From contig NZ_UWPD01000001.1 in NCBI RefSeq assembly GCF_900604965.1, positions 1,403,311 to 1,467,310 of the forward strand: DNA of 64,000 nt, written 5' to 3'. Under the pieces are notes generated by a model, which was given only the letters and a program-made list of their open reading frames with translations, made no database searches and had not been told where the DNA came from. Within the stretch, counting starts at the first letter, position 1. Each line of letters begins with the position of its first letter. The position numbers and the translations under genes are program-made. This document shows, piece by piece, positions 44,121 through 51,814 of this stretch. The DNA is from Gordonibacter sp. Marseille-P4307. GTDB taxonomy: Bacteria > Actinomycetota > Coriobacteriia > Coriobacteriales > Eggerthellaceae.

Positions 44121-44780
44121 ATGAAGATGAAGGCATTGAACAAGGCCTGCTGCGCGACGGCGGCCCTGGGCATCGCACTTGCGCTGACCGGATGCGCGGG
44201 CCAGGCCGAGAAGGGACAGGCTGAGAACACGTCGCAGGGTACGACGGCTTCGCAGCCCGCCGCCAAAGAAGAGTCCTCCTCCAAGATCACCCTTGCCGGG
44301 TGGGAGGGCACCTGGAACGACTTCAGCTCCTATCTCAACAAAGACGAAGTCGCCGACGCCTACGACGAGGCCGCCAAGAACAGCAAGACCACGGCCGCCG
44401 AAGTGAAGGCAGAGCTCGAGGAAAGGCGCTTCTGCGACTTCCACGGCTTGAAGATCGAGGGCGACACCGTGACCTTCCTTAACGGGTTCGAGTCCGAGGG
44501 CGGCACCGAGGTCACCAAGGCGACGTACGAGTGCGTCGATTCCAAGAAGGTCATGCATGGCGGACACGAGCTCGAGTGGGACGTCTTCAAAGCCAAGGAG
44601 CCGAACGCGAAGTACCCCGTCCTCCTTATGATGCCCGTTCACGGCGAGGAAGAGCTCACCCACTTCCACATGCGCTACGGTAACAGCGTCGATGAGCTGA
44701 TGAGCAAGGAAACCTGGTTCCCGACCTTCGTAGCCCCCAGCTCCACGATCGATCAGATCAAGGACGAGATCAAGGAATAA
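44121..44780 (+). CDS. zinT: ZinT-family zinc-binding lipoprotein
   Basis: 219 residues; ATG 44121 with AAGGAG upstream. Signal peptide with lipobox LTGC (Cys25), then a low-complexity linker. The ZinT (YodA) lipocalin-like domain starts with WEGTWNDFSSYL at 61 and ends with HFHMRYGNSVDELM, where His181 and His183 are the metal ligands; a third histidine lies in MMPVHGEEE. In Gram-negatives ZinT passes zinc to ZnuA in the periplasm; here it would be surface-tethered. It precedes the ZnuA-like gene, with a GC hairpin (44793-44816) between them that may tune expression. The gene is intact. Confidence 0.88.
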   Translation: MKMKALNKACCATAALGIALALTGCAGQAEKGQAENTSQGTTASQPAAKEESSSKITLAGWEGTWNDFSSYLNKDEVADAYDEAAKNSKTTAAEVKAELEERRFCDFHGLKIEGDTVTFLNGFESEGGTEVTKATYECVDSKKVMHGGHELEWDVFKAKEPNAKYPVLLMMPVHGEEELTHFHMRYGNSVDELMSKETWFPTFVAPSSTIDQIKDEIKE

Positions 44781-44792
44781 AACGCAGCGATC

Positions 44793-44816
44793 GAGGGGCG
44801 CCGAGAGGCGCCCCTC
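44793..44816 (+). promoter_or_regulatory. intergenic hairpin between zinT and the znuA-like gene
   Basis: GAGGGGCGCC-GAGA-GGCGCCCCTC, a perfect 10-bp stem with a GNRA tetraloop but no T tract. It is more likely an mRNA-stabilising or attenuating element than a full terminator. Confidence 0.5.
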
Positions 44817-44841
44817 CCCTTCTAGGAGAGCGCAACATACC

Positions 44842-46164
44842 ATGAATCATACGCGCAGAGAATTCTTGCAGGTCTGCGGTTGTCTGGGAGCGGGTCTGGC
44901 CGGCGCCGCCCTGCTTCCCTCCTGCACGGGCGCCAAAGGCGGCGCCCGAACCAAGCCCGTGGTCTACGCCTCGTTCTACCCCGTGTTCGATCTGGTGCGC
45001 GAGGTGGCGGGAGATGCGGTGGAGCTGCATTCCTTCATGCCCACGAACAAAGACCCTCATGTCTGGGAGCCCACCCCCAAAAACCTCAAGGATCTTTCCC
45101 AAGCCGACTTGCTGGTGGTAAACGGCGCCAACATGGAGCACTGGATCGATCAGGTGCGCGACAACCTTCCCAACCTTCCCGTGCTCACGCTTTCAGACAG
45201 CGTCGATCTCATCACCTACCGAGGCGCGGCCGCTATGGGAGAGTTCCAGTACATCGCGAGCCTCGAAGTGGGACCGGGCACCTACGGCTTCGAATTCGGA
45301 CATACGCACCAAGACATCATGCGCGTGGCCTTCTTCAGGGGCGACTCGAGTGCGTCTGCAGCCGAGCTGGCAAGACGCGGGCGGGCCATTATGAGCGAGA
45401 AGGGCCGAACGATCGCGCAGCACGACACCATCCAGGTGGAGGATGGCAAGGTCTACGCTTTGGAGATGGGTCATGAAAGCGGATACATTGGGTTCACGCT
45501 GCCCGAAGGCGACGACTGGATCCTTCTTTCGGATCGCGCAAGCGCAAACCTGCTTTCCTATCGGCTGGTAACACGCGAGAACGGCGACGAGATCCCCGCA
45601 AGACAGCTTATGGAGGGGTCGTCGTCAGGCACCGACAAGGTAACCTACGACCCGCATTCCTGGCTGTCGCTTGCGAATGCGAAACGCTACTGCAACGCCA
45701 TCCACGACCGTCTCTGCGAATCCTGGCCTGATCGGAAATCCGATTTTTATCAGCGCAAGGTGAACGTGGTAGCGCGCATCACCGAACTGGACGCATCGTT
45801 TCAAGAGAAATTCAAGGATCTCGACCGCCGCGAGTTCGTGGTCACCCACAACGCCTACGCTTATCTCTGCCGCGATCTGAACATCAAGCACTTCCCCCTG
45901 CAGGGCCTTACCTCAACCGAATCGCCCGCACTGAAGACCGTGCGCAAAGCCGTCGATTTCTGCAAAGAGCACCGGACCACCACGGTGTTCTACGAGCTGG
46001 GCTCCAATCCCAAGGATGCGGAGACCGTAGCAAACGAGATAGGCGGGAAGGCCGTGCCGCTCGCGTCGATGGAATACGTCGGCGAAGAGCAGGGCGCCCA
46101 GATGAACGGCTATGTCGAGATAATGCGCACCAACATAGAAGCCATATACCAGTCCCTGCTCTAG
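44842..46164 (+). CDS. znuA: ZnuA-like zinc-binding lipoprotein with an inserted domain
   Basis: 440 residues, against about 300 for ZnuA. A Tat-like lipoprotein signal (TRREFLQVCG, Cys28) leads to lobe one with VVYASFYPVFDLVREVAGD and ligand His73 (DPHVWEPTP). At 128-265, where ZnuA has its His-rich loop, there is about 135 residues of extra beta-rich sequence with its own histidines (FEFGHTHQDIMRVAFF, QHDTIQVEDGKVYALEMGHE, YIGFTLPEGDDWILL). The family resumes with YDPHSWLSLANAKRY, VVTHNAYAYLCRDL and QGLTSTESPA. It feeds the ATPase and permease directly downstream. The insert's function is unknown; metal sensing or docking with ZinT is inferred. Confidence 0.85.
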   Translation: MNHTRREFLQVCGCLGAGLAGAALLPSCTGAKGGARTKPVVYASFYPVFDLVREVAGDAVELHSFMPTNKDPHVWEPTPKNLKDLSQADLLVVNGANMEHWIDQVRDNLPNLPVLTLSDSVDLITYRGAAAMGEFQYIASLEVGPGTYGFEFGHTHQDIMRVAFFRGDSSASAAELARRGRAIMSEKGRTIAQHDTIQVEDGKVYALEMGHESGYIGFTLPEGDDWILLSDRASANLLSYRLVTRENGDEIPARQLMEGSSSGTDKVTYDPHSWLSLANAKRYCNAIHDRLCESWPDRKSDFYQRKVNVVARITELDASFQEKFKDLDRREFVVTHNAYAYLCRDLNIKHFPLQGLTSTESPALKTVRKAVDFCKEHRTTTVFYELGSNPKDAETVANEIGGKAVPLASMEYVGEEQGAQMNGYVEIMRTNIEAIYQSLL

Positions 46165-46214
46165 TGCCGAATCCGGCGCATGGCGGGGCGATGAACCACC
46201 GCGAAAGGAACCGC

Positions 46215-46889
46215 ATGGATGCCATCAAGGTGTCCGGGCTCTGCTTCGGCTACACGACGCAGCCCGTTCTCAAAGACCTGAGCTTTACCGTTGGCGAGGG
46301 CACGTTTTGCTGCCTTACCGGAGAAAACGGCTCGGGTAAATCGACGCTCATGAAACTTGTTCTGGGAGAGCTCAAGCCCGATTCGGGCACGGTGGAGCTT
46401 TTCGGGAAGAGTCCCAAAACCTACAGCGACCTTACCTGGATCGGGTACGTCCCCCAAGCAAACGTCCTGGGAGCCGTCGCCTTCCCCACCACCTGCAGAG
46501 AAATCGTAGTGCAGGGACTGTACCGTCAGTTCGGGTTCGTGCGCATACCGCGGGCGCGCCATTACGCCGCCGCGGACGCGGCGCTTGAGAGCATGGGGTT
46601 GTCCGCCTATGCGCGCACGCCCTTCAACCAGCTCTCGGGCGGATTGCAACAGCGCGTCATGATCTGCCGCGCCCTGGTGAACGATCCGAAGCTTTTAGTG
46701 CTCGACGAGCCCACCGCAGGTGTGGACAGCGAAAGCAAGCTGAAGTTCTTCGAGCTTCTGGCGAACATCAAAGAGCAGCGCGCCATCACCTGCCTCATCA
46801 TCTCCCATGAGTTCCAGCTTGTGCGCGACCACGTTTCGCTGGACGCAAGCTATCAAATCGTAGACGGAAGGATGGTCGAGCATGCTTGA
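46215..46889 (+). CDS. znuC: zinc ABC transporter ATPase (ZnuC-like)
   Basis: 224 residues. ATG 46215 (GAAAGGAACC upstream) is preferred; in-frame upstream ATGs lack sites. Walker A GENGSGKST (about 36-44), Q loop YVPQANVLG, signature LSGGLQQRVMICRALV, Walker B LLVLDEPTAGVD and switch His in IISHEFQLV. It overlaps the permease start by eight bases. It belongs with the ZnuA-like gene and ZnuB-like permease to a manganese/zinc-class importer; ZinT upstream supports zinc. Confidence 0.9.
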   Translation: MDAIKVSGLCFGYTTQPVLKDLSFTVGEGTFCCLTGENGSGKSTLMKLVLGELKPDSGTVELFGKSPKTYSDLTWIGYVPQANVLGAVAFPTTCREIVVQGLYRQFGFVRIPRARHYAAADAALESMGLSAYARTPFNQLSGGLQQRVMICRALVNDPKLLVLDEPTAGVDSESKLKFFELLANIKEQRAITCLIISHEFQLVRDHVSLDASYQIVDGRMVEHA

Positions 46890-47709
46890 GTTCGAGTTCA
46901 TGCGACGGACCCTTATGGCGGGAATCATGTTCGCCGTCGCCCTGCCCCTTATCGGCATCGTGATGATCAACCGCAAAACGTCTATGGTGAGCGACGCTCT
47001 TTCCCATGTTTCGCTTACCGGTGTCGGGTTGGGTCTCATCTTCGGTTTCAACCCCGTATGGGGAGCCGTAGCCAGCTGCATCGTCGCGGGCTTTTCCATC
47101 GAGGCGATTCGTTCCCGCCTGCCCCAGTTCGGCGACATGGCCGTCGCCATCATCATGAGCGCGGGTTTGGGCCTTGCGGTTATCCTGGCCGATCTGGCGC
47201 CCGGCGGAAACACTTTCGAGTCGTACCTGTTCGGGTCGATCTCATCGGTGACCGCGGAAGATCTTATCGGAACCACGGTGGCGACGCTGTTCACGATCGC
47301 CCTGAGCGTCGTTTTGTACGCCGGGCTTTCCGATATCGCCATCGATCGCACGCTCGCCCGCATCGCGGGCGTCGATGAACGCATAGTGGACGGCCTGTTC
47401 ACCGCCCTTTCCGCCATCATGATCGGCCTTGCCTGCAAGGTGGTCGGCGCTTTGCTGGTGGTCTCTTTGGTTACGCTGCCGGTGGCCACGGCGCTTATCC
47501 TGTGCCGCAGCTACCGACAGACCTGCATCGCGTCGGTGGTGCTGGGGATCGTCTATACTATGTCGGGACTTGTGTTCTCGTACCAGTACGACGTTCGTCC
47601 CGGAGGATCGATCGTCATGGCCGCCATTGTCGGCATCCTGATCTTCCTGGCTGTCAAGCAGGTAAGAAAACGAGTGAAGCCATCTCGGAAAAACGAGATG
47701 CGAATGTGA
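46882..47709 (+). CDS. znuB: zinc ABC transporter permease (ZnuB-like)
   Basis: 275 residues with about eight membrane helices and family landmarks MRRTLMAGIMFAVALPLIGI, MVSDALSHVSLTGVGLGLIF and CKVVGALLVVSLVTLPVATA. The start overlaps the ATPase gene, showing coupling. The C-terminal tail is basic (KQVRKRVKPSRKNEMRM). It makes the channel of the zinc importer. The next gene, an exporter-type ATPase, begins 50 bases downstream and could be read through. Confidence 0.9.
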   Translation: MLEFEFMRRTLMAGIMFAVALPLIGIVMINRKTSMVSDALSHVSLTGVGLGLIFGFNPVWGAVASCIVAGFSIEAIRSRLPQFGDMAVAIIMSAGLGLAVILADLAPGGNTFESYLFGSISSVTAEDLIGTTVATLFTIALSVVLYAGLSDIAIDRTLARIAGVDERIVDGLFTALSAIMIGLACKVVGALLVVSLVTLPVATALILCRSYRQTCIASVVLGIVYTMSGLVFSYQYDVRPGGSIVMAAIVGILIFLAVKQVRKRVKPSRKNEMRM

Positions 47710-47759
47710 GAAATACAGCCGCCGGAAAGGCCGTCGAGCACCCCGTCGATGGAGGTCCC

Positions 47760-48473
47760 ATGATCGAAAGCGAACCGTACCTCGAAGTATCTTGCCTGAA
47801 GAAGCACTACGGCGAGGAGGGATCCCGCGTAGATGTGCTGAAGGGAATCGACTTAACCGTCGATCGCGGTGAGATATGCGTTTTACTGGGACCTTCGGGG
47901 TCGGGCAAGTCGACGTTTCTGAACATCATCGGGGGCCTTGAGCACGCCGACAGCGGTACCGTTCGGGTTGACGGCTGCGAGCTCACCGAAAGGAGCGATG
48001 CGCAACTGGGAGAGTACCGCCGCTCCCAGCTTGGTTTCGTCTTCCAGTTCTACAACCTTCTCGGCGATCTGACGGTTCGCGAGAACATCGAGGTCGGAGC
48101 GCATATCTCTGAAAACCCCCTGGATGTCGATGAGCTCATGGAGTCTCTGGGGTTATGGGAGCACCGTTTCAAGTTTCCCTCGCAGATATCGGGAGGCCAG
48201 CAACAGCGCTGCGCCATCGGCCGCGCTTTGGTGAAGAATCCGGGGTTGCTGCTATGCGATGAACCCACGGGGGCCCTTGACTATAAAACTTCAAAAGAGA
48301 TCCTCTGCCTTATGGAGCGCGTCAACCGGCAATACGGATGCACCGTTGTCATCGTGACCCACAACGCCTCCATCAAGCATATGGCCCATCGCATCCTGCG
48401 CCTGCGGGACGGCAGGCTCGTATCTAACGAGAAAAACGCCTCCCCGATTGCCGCAAGCGAACTAAGCTGGTAA
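47760..48473 (+). CDS. LolD/MacB-type ABC ATPase
   Basis: 237 residues; ATG 47760 with GGAGG just upstream. Walker A GPSGSGKST (about 44-52), Q-loop FVFQFYNLLGDLTVRENIEV, signature ISGGQQQRCAIGRALV, Walker B LLLCDEPTGALD and His switch VTHNASIKHM define the LolD/FtsE/MacB class, which drives mechanotransmission and not uptake. Four bases later begins the FtsX-like partner, so the two form one unit. Its position directly after a zinc importer may be accidental. Confidence 0.9.
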   Translation: MIESEPYLEVSCLKKHYGEEGSRVDVLKGIDLTVDRGEICVLLGPSGSGKSTFLNIIGGLEHADSGTVRVDGCELTERSDAQLGEYRRSQLGFVFQFYNLLGDLTVRENIEVGAHISENPLDVDELMESLGLWEHRFKFPSQISGGQQQRCAIGRALVKNPGLLLCDEPTGALDYKTSKEILCLMERVNRQYGCTVVIVTHNASIKHMAHRILRLRDGRLVSNEKNASPIAASELSW

Positions 48474-48477
48474 GAAG

Positions 48478-50964
48478 ATGAGAACCCTATCTCCGCTGAA
48501 CAGGCGGCTCCCCCGCGAATTCAGAAGGAATCCGGGAAAGTGGCTCGGAATCACGCTGCTGCTGACGCTGAGCATTTCGATGGTCTCTGGATTCCTTATG
48601 GCCAGTTCATCCATGTCCCGTATAGTGAGCGCCGTAGACAGCGACTATAACCTGGAAGACGGTCGCTTTACCTCGAATTTCGAACTGAACGACAACGTTA
48701 TAGGAAGAATCGAGTCCCTCGGTGTCGCAGTGCATGACAATTTCAGCTATGACATCCCTCTGACCGTAGCCGATGGCGGAGCCGTCATGACGGCACGCGT
48801 GTACCTCAATCGGCAAGGATTCGATCTCCCGGCGTACTTCGAGGGCAAAGCTCCCGATGCTCCCAACGAGATTGCTTTTGATCGAGTATTCTGCCGAAAC
48901 AACGGTCTGGCGGTAGGCGATGTCGTCACGGTGGGTGGAAACAGGTTCGTACTGTCGGGCATCATGTCGCTTTCCGACTACCAGGCTCTGTTCGAGAAGA
49001 ACACCGACTTCGTATTCAATGCGCAAACCTTCACTGTGGCCCAGGTATCGGAATCCGGCTTCTCCACGTTTAAGCCCGATACCTGTACGTACACCTACTC
49101 GTTTACGGCCGACGACCGAACGTTGGACGATGGCGCTCGGGCGTCTCTCGAACGGGATATTCTCGATACGCTGCAAGACGAGAACGTCTCCCTTGCCGAC
49201 TTTGTGGACAAAGACGCCAACAACGGCATCGGGTATGCCGAAGACGACCTGGAAGGCGACCGGGTCATGTGGGTGGTTATGCAGTACATACTCATAGCCA
49301 TTCTCGCCTTCGTGTTTGCGGTTCTGACCTCATCCATCGTAGAAGAGGAGAGCGCCGTTATCGGGACGCTTATGGCCCTGGGATACCGAAAAAGCGAAAT
49401 CATCAGACACTACCTGGCTCTTCCGCTTATCTCGGGAGCTGTCGGCGCGGTGGTGGGCAACACCTTGGGCTATGTCTTCCTCATCGAGAAGATGTCCGAT
49501 CTGTATTACAACAGCTACAGCCTGCCCCCCTATCAAACAATCTGGGATTGGGGCGTGTTCGCGCAGTCCACCCTACTGCCCCTGTGCCTTTTGGCCGCGA
49601 TCAACTTCGCCGGCCTTGCGCTCAAGCTGCGCTGCACGCCCCTGCAGTTCCTGCATCGGGAAACCAGCAGGCGCAATCGCGGCGGAGGACGCAAGCTGCC
49701 CGAAGCCCTTTCGTTTTCCATTCGCTTCAGACTTCGCATACTGGGTCGCAACGCATCTCATTTCGTCACGCTTTTTGCGGGGATCCTATTCGCATCACTG
49801 CTTCTTCTGTTCGGATTCTGCATGCTGCCCACCATCGACCGCTATGCCGACTCGCTGGCTGAAAACCTGGTATCGGAACACACGTACACGCTGAAAGCCC
49901 CTGTAGAACTGAGGGGAACCGCAGAGCAGCGCGAAGCACACGCGGCCGCTTTGAAGCTGGCCGATACCGTGGATATGTCGTCGTTCAAATTCGATGACAC
50001 CGATCCGAACGATGCCGACCTGGGAGGACTCTCTTTGCAAGAGTTCTTCGATTTGACGCAGAAGGCATCCCATATCGACAAGGATGCCTATGCGGTGAAC
50101 ACCCGAGAAAACAGCGAGGAGGCCATAGCCCAGGCTGAAAAGTTCTCATCGGCGCGCCTCGAATTCAATCGAGGCGGCGGTGCAGGATGGGAAAGCGTCG
50201 TTCTCTACGGCATTCAAAGAGATTCGCACTATTACAACGGCCTGGAGTTTTCAAACGATACGGCAACCATAGGCTACGGGCTCGCTTCGAAGTTCAACCT
50301 TGACGTCGGGGATGTCGTCTCGCTGTACGATAAATACACGGATACAACCTACGATCTTGCTATCGGATCGGTTTGGGGAAGCGATGGAGACACGAACGTC
50401 TACCTTCCCCTCGAGACGATGAATAAGCTTTTGGGGAATGACGATCGTTACTTCACGGGATACTTCTCAGATACGGAGCTCGATATCGACAATCACTACA
50501 TGGGCAGCGACATCACGCCCAGCCAGATGGATAAGATCGGCGCGCAGATGCGGGATTCCATGGGAGATATGGTGTACGTGATGGTGGGCGCGTCTCTAGC
50601 CATCTACATCGTGCTTATGTACCTGTTGACTAAAACCGTCATAGAACGTAACGCGCGCTCCATTTCCCATATGAAGGTATTCGGCTACACCGATCGCGAA
50701 ATCAACGGGCTCTACGTGCGCACCATCACCGAGGCGGTAGCGATATCGCTGGTAGCGGCTGTGCCCATTGTGACAGAGCTTATAGTGCTGTTGATCAAGC
50801 TGGTGTTCATGCACTACAACGGCAACTTCGTGATCAGCCTACCCCTCGATCGGGTGGCCATCGAGTTGGCGTTGGGGGGCGCATGCTACGGTGCGGTTGC
50901 CTACCTGCATGTTCGCCGCATCAGGAAGGTTCCGCTTGCCTTGGCGATGAAAACCCAGGAGTAA
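48478..50964 (+). CDS. FtsX/MacB-like ABC permease
   Basis: 828 residues. A first helix (KWLGITLLLTLSISMVSGFL) and a large extracellular domain (about 50-255) are followed by three helices of an FtsX core (ILIAILAFVFAVLTSSIVEE; LPLISGAVGAVVGNTLGYVF). A second helix near 425 and extracellular domain (about 450-690), and a second FtsX core (YVMVGASLAIYIVLMYLLTK, EAVAISLVAAVPIVTELIVL) complete it. The duplicated FtsX layout is that of Gram-positive exporters for peptides, lipids or bacitracin-like drugs. It pairs with the ATPase four bases upstream. The substrate is unknown. Confidence 0.88.
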   Translation: MRTLSPLNRRLPREFRRNPGKWLGITLLLTLSISMVSGFLMASSSMSRIVSAVDSDYNLEDGRFTSNFELNDNVIGRIESLGVAVHDNFSYDIPLTVADGGAVMTARVYLNRQGFDLPAYFEGKAPDAPNEIAFDRVFCRNNGLAVGDVVTVGGNRFVLSGIMSLSDYQALFEKNTDFVFNAQTFTVAQVSESGFSTFKPDTCTYTYSFTADDRTLDDGARASLERDILDTLQDENVSLADFVDKDANNGIGYAEDDLEGDRVMWVVMQYILIAILAFVFAVLTSSIVEEESAVIGTLMALGYRKSEIIRHYLALPLISGAVGAVVGNTLGYVFLIEKMSDLYYNSYSLPPYQTIWDWGVFAQSTLLPLCLLAAINFAGLALKLRCTPLQFLHRETSRRNRGGGRKLPEALSFSIRFRLRILGRNASHFVTLFAGILFASLLLLFGFCMLPTIDRYADSLAENLVSEHTYTLKAPVELRGTAEQREAHAAALKLADTVDMSSFKFDDTDPNDADLGGLSLQEFFDLTQKASHIDKDAYAVNTRENSEEAIAQAEKFSSARLEFNRGGGAGWESVVLYGIQRDSHYYNGLEFSNDTATIGYGLASKFNLDVGDVVSLYDKYTDTTYDLAIGSVWGSDGDTNVYLPLETMNKLLGNDDRYFTGYFSDTELDIDNHYMGSDITPSQMDKIGAQMRDSMGDMVYVMVGASLAIYIVLMYLLTKTVIERNARSISHMKVFGYTDREINGLYVRTITEAVAISLVAAVPIVTELIVLLIKLVFMHYNGNFVISLPLDRVAIELALGGACYGAVAYLHVRRIRKVPLALAMKTQE

Positions 50965-50974
50965 GGCGGCTTTT

Positions 50975-51649
50975 CTAGCGAACGAAGCGCACGACCTCGT
51001 CAAGCGGACGGCGGCGCTGCTGTGGTTCGAAATGGCTTGCATCATGCCGCCCGAACTGCACGATGAGCGTCGGCGCGTACTCGCTTGGGTCCATAAGACC
51101 GCGACGTGCCAGCAGATCGGCAAGGGCGGCTACGTCGAAGCCCTCCACAGGCGTGGAATCGATACCCAGAAGCGCCGCGCTGGTCAGCAGGTTTCCCAGC
51201 ACGATATAGGCTTGGCGAGACGTCCATTCCAGCAGCTTTCCTTCGTCGCCCTCCATGGAAAGGTCGTTGCGCTGAAAGGCGGCAAGGAAACTGCGACGCT
51301 GATCGAAAGCCTCTCCTTCTGCACCCTGGACGTCGCGCAGGGTGCGTTCGACGAATTCGGAATCGGCCGACGCCCCTTTGCGCGACAGGATCACCATCGT
51401 CCTATCGGCGTTTTTCTTCGCACCCCACGCAAGGTCGAGAAGTTCGCTTTTAACCGTCTCGTCCTCGATAACGAGGAACTTCCACGGTTCGAGCCCAAAC
51501 GAGCTGGGAGAGCGACGTGCAACCTCCAACAATGTTGCGAAATCCTCGTCGGAGACGCGCCCGTTGGGGTCGTAGCGCTTGCAGGTGTAACGTGTGGCAT
51601 ACGTTTGGAATACAAGATCCCGAAGCTCTTCGTGGGTTAACTCGGCCAT
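50975..51649 (-). CDS. NAD(P)H-dependent nitroreductase family protein
   Basis: 224 residues from ATG 51649 (AAAGGTG upstream). FMN-contact motifs of the NfsB/YdgI-type nitroreductases are visible: YATRYTCKRYDPNGRVSDED, RRSPSSFGLEPWKFLVIED, then AYIVLGNLLTSAALLGIDST and the C-terminal APTLIVQFGRHD. Such enzymes reduce nitroaromatics, quinones or related electrophiles with FMN. It is convergent with the FtsX gene (ten bases apart). A perfect terminator separates it from the surface gene upstream, so it must have its own promoter within 51650-51750. Confidence 0.85.
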   Translation of the reverse strand: MAELTHEELRDLVFQTYATRYTCKRYDPNGRVSDEDFATLLEVARRSPSSFGLEPWKFLVIEDETVKSELLDLAWGAKKNADRTMVILSRKGASADSEFVERTLRDVQGAEGEAFDQRRSFLAAFQRNDLSMEGDEGKLLEWTSRQAYIVLGNLLTSAALLGIDSTPVEGFDVAALADLLARRGLMDPSEYAPTLIVQFGRHDASHFEPQQRRRPLDEVVRFVR

Positions 51650-51754
51650 AGGACAACACCTTTCTGTATTGGGGGCGCAAACGGAGTTTTCCTCCGTTCC
51701 TGCGCCGTGCCCCGAACTTAGTCGTTTTCCGAGGGCGAGGCAAGCGCATTCAAA

Positions 51755-51787
51755 AAAATCCCCGTCTCGAAACGAGACGGGGATTTT
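51755..51787. terminator. bidirectional intrinsic terminator
   Basis: A perfect stem AATCCCCGTCTCG-AAA-CGAGACGGGGATT flanked by an A run and TTTT. On the minus strand it ends the beta-helix surface gene (stop at 51815). Confidence 0.85.
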
Positions 51788-51814
51788 CACGTTGCAAAAC
51801 CGCGCCGAAGCTCT

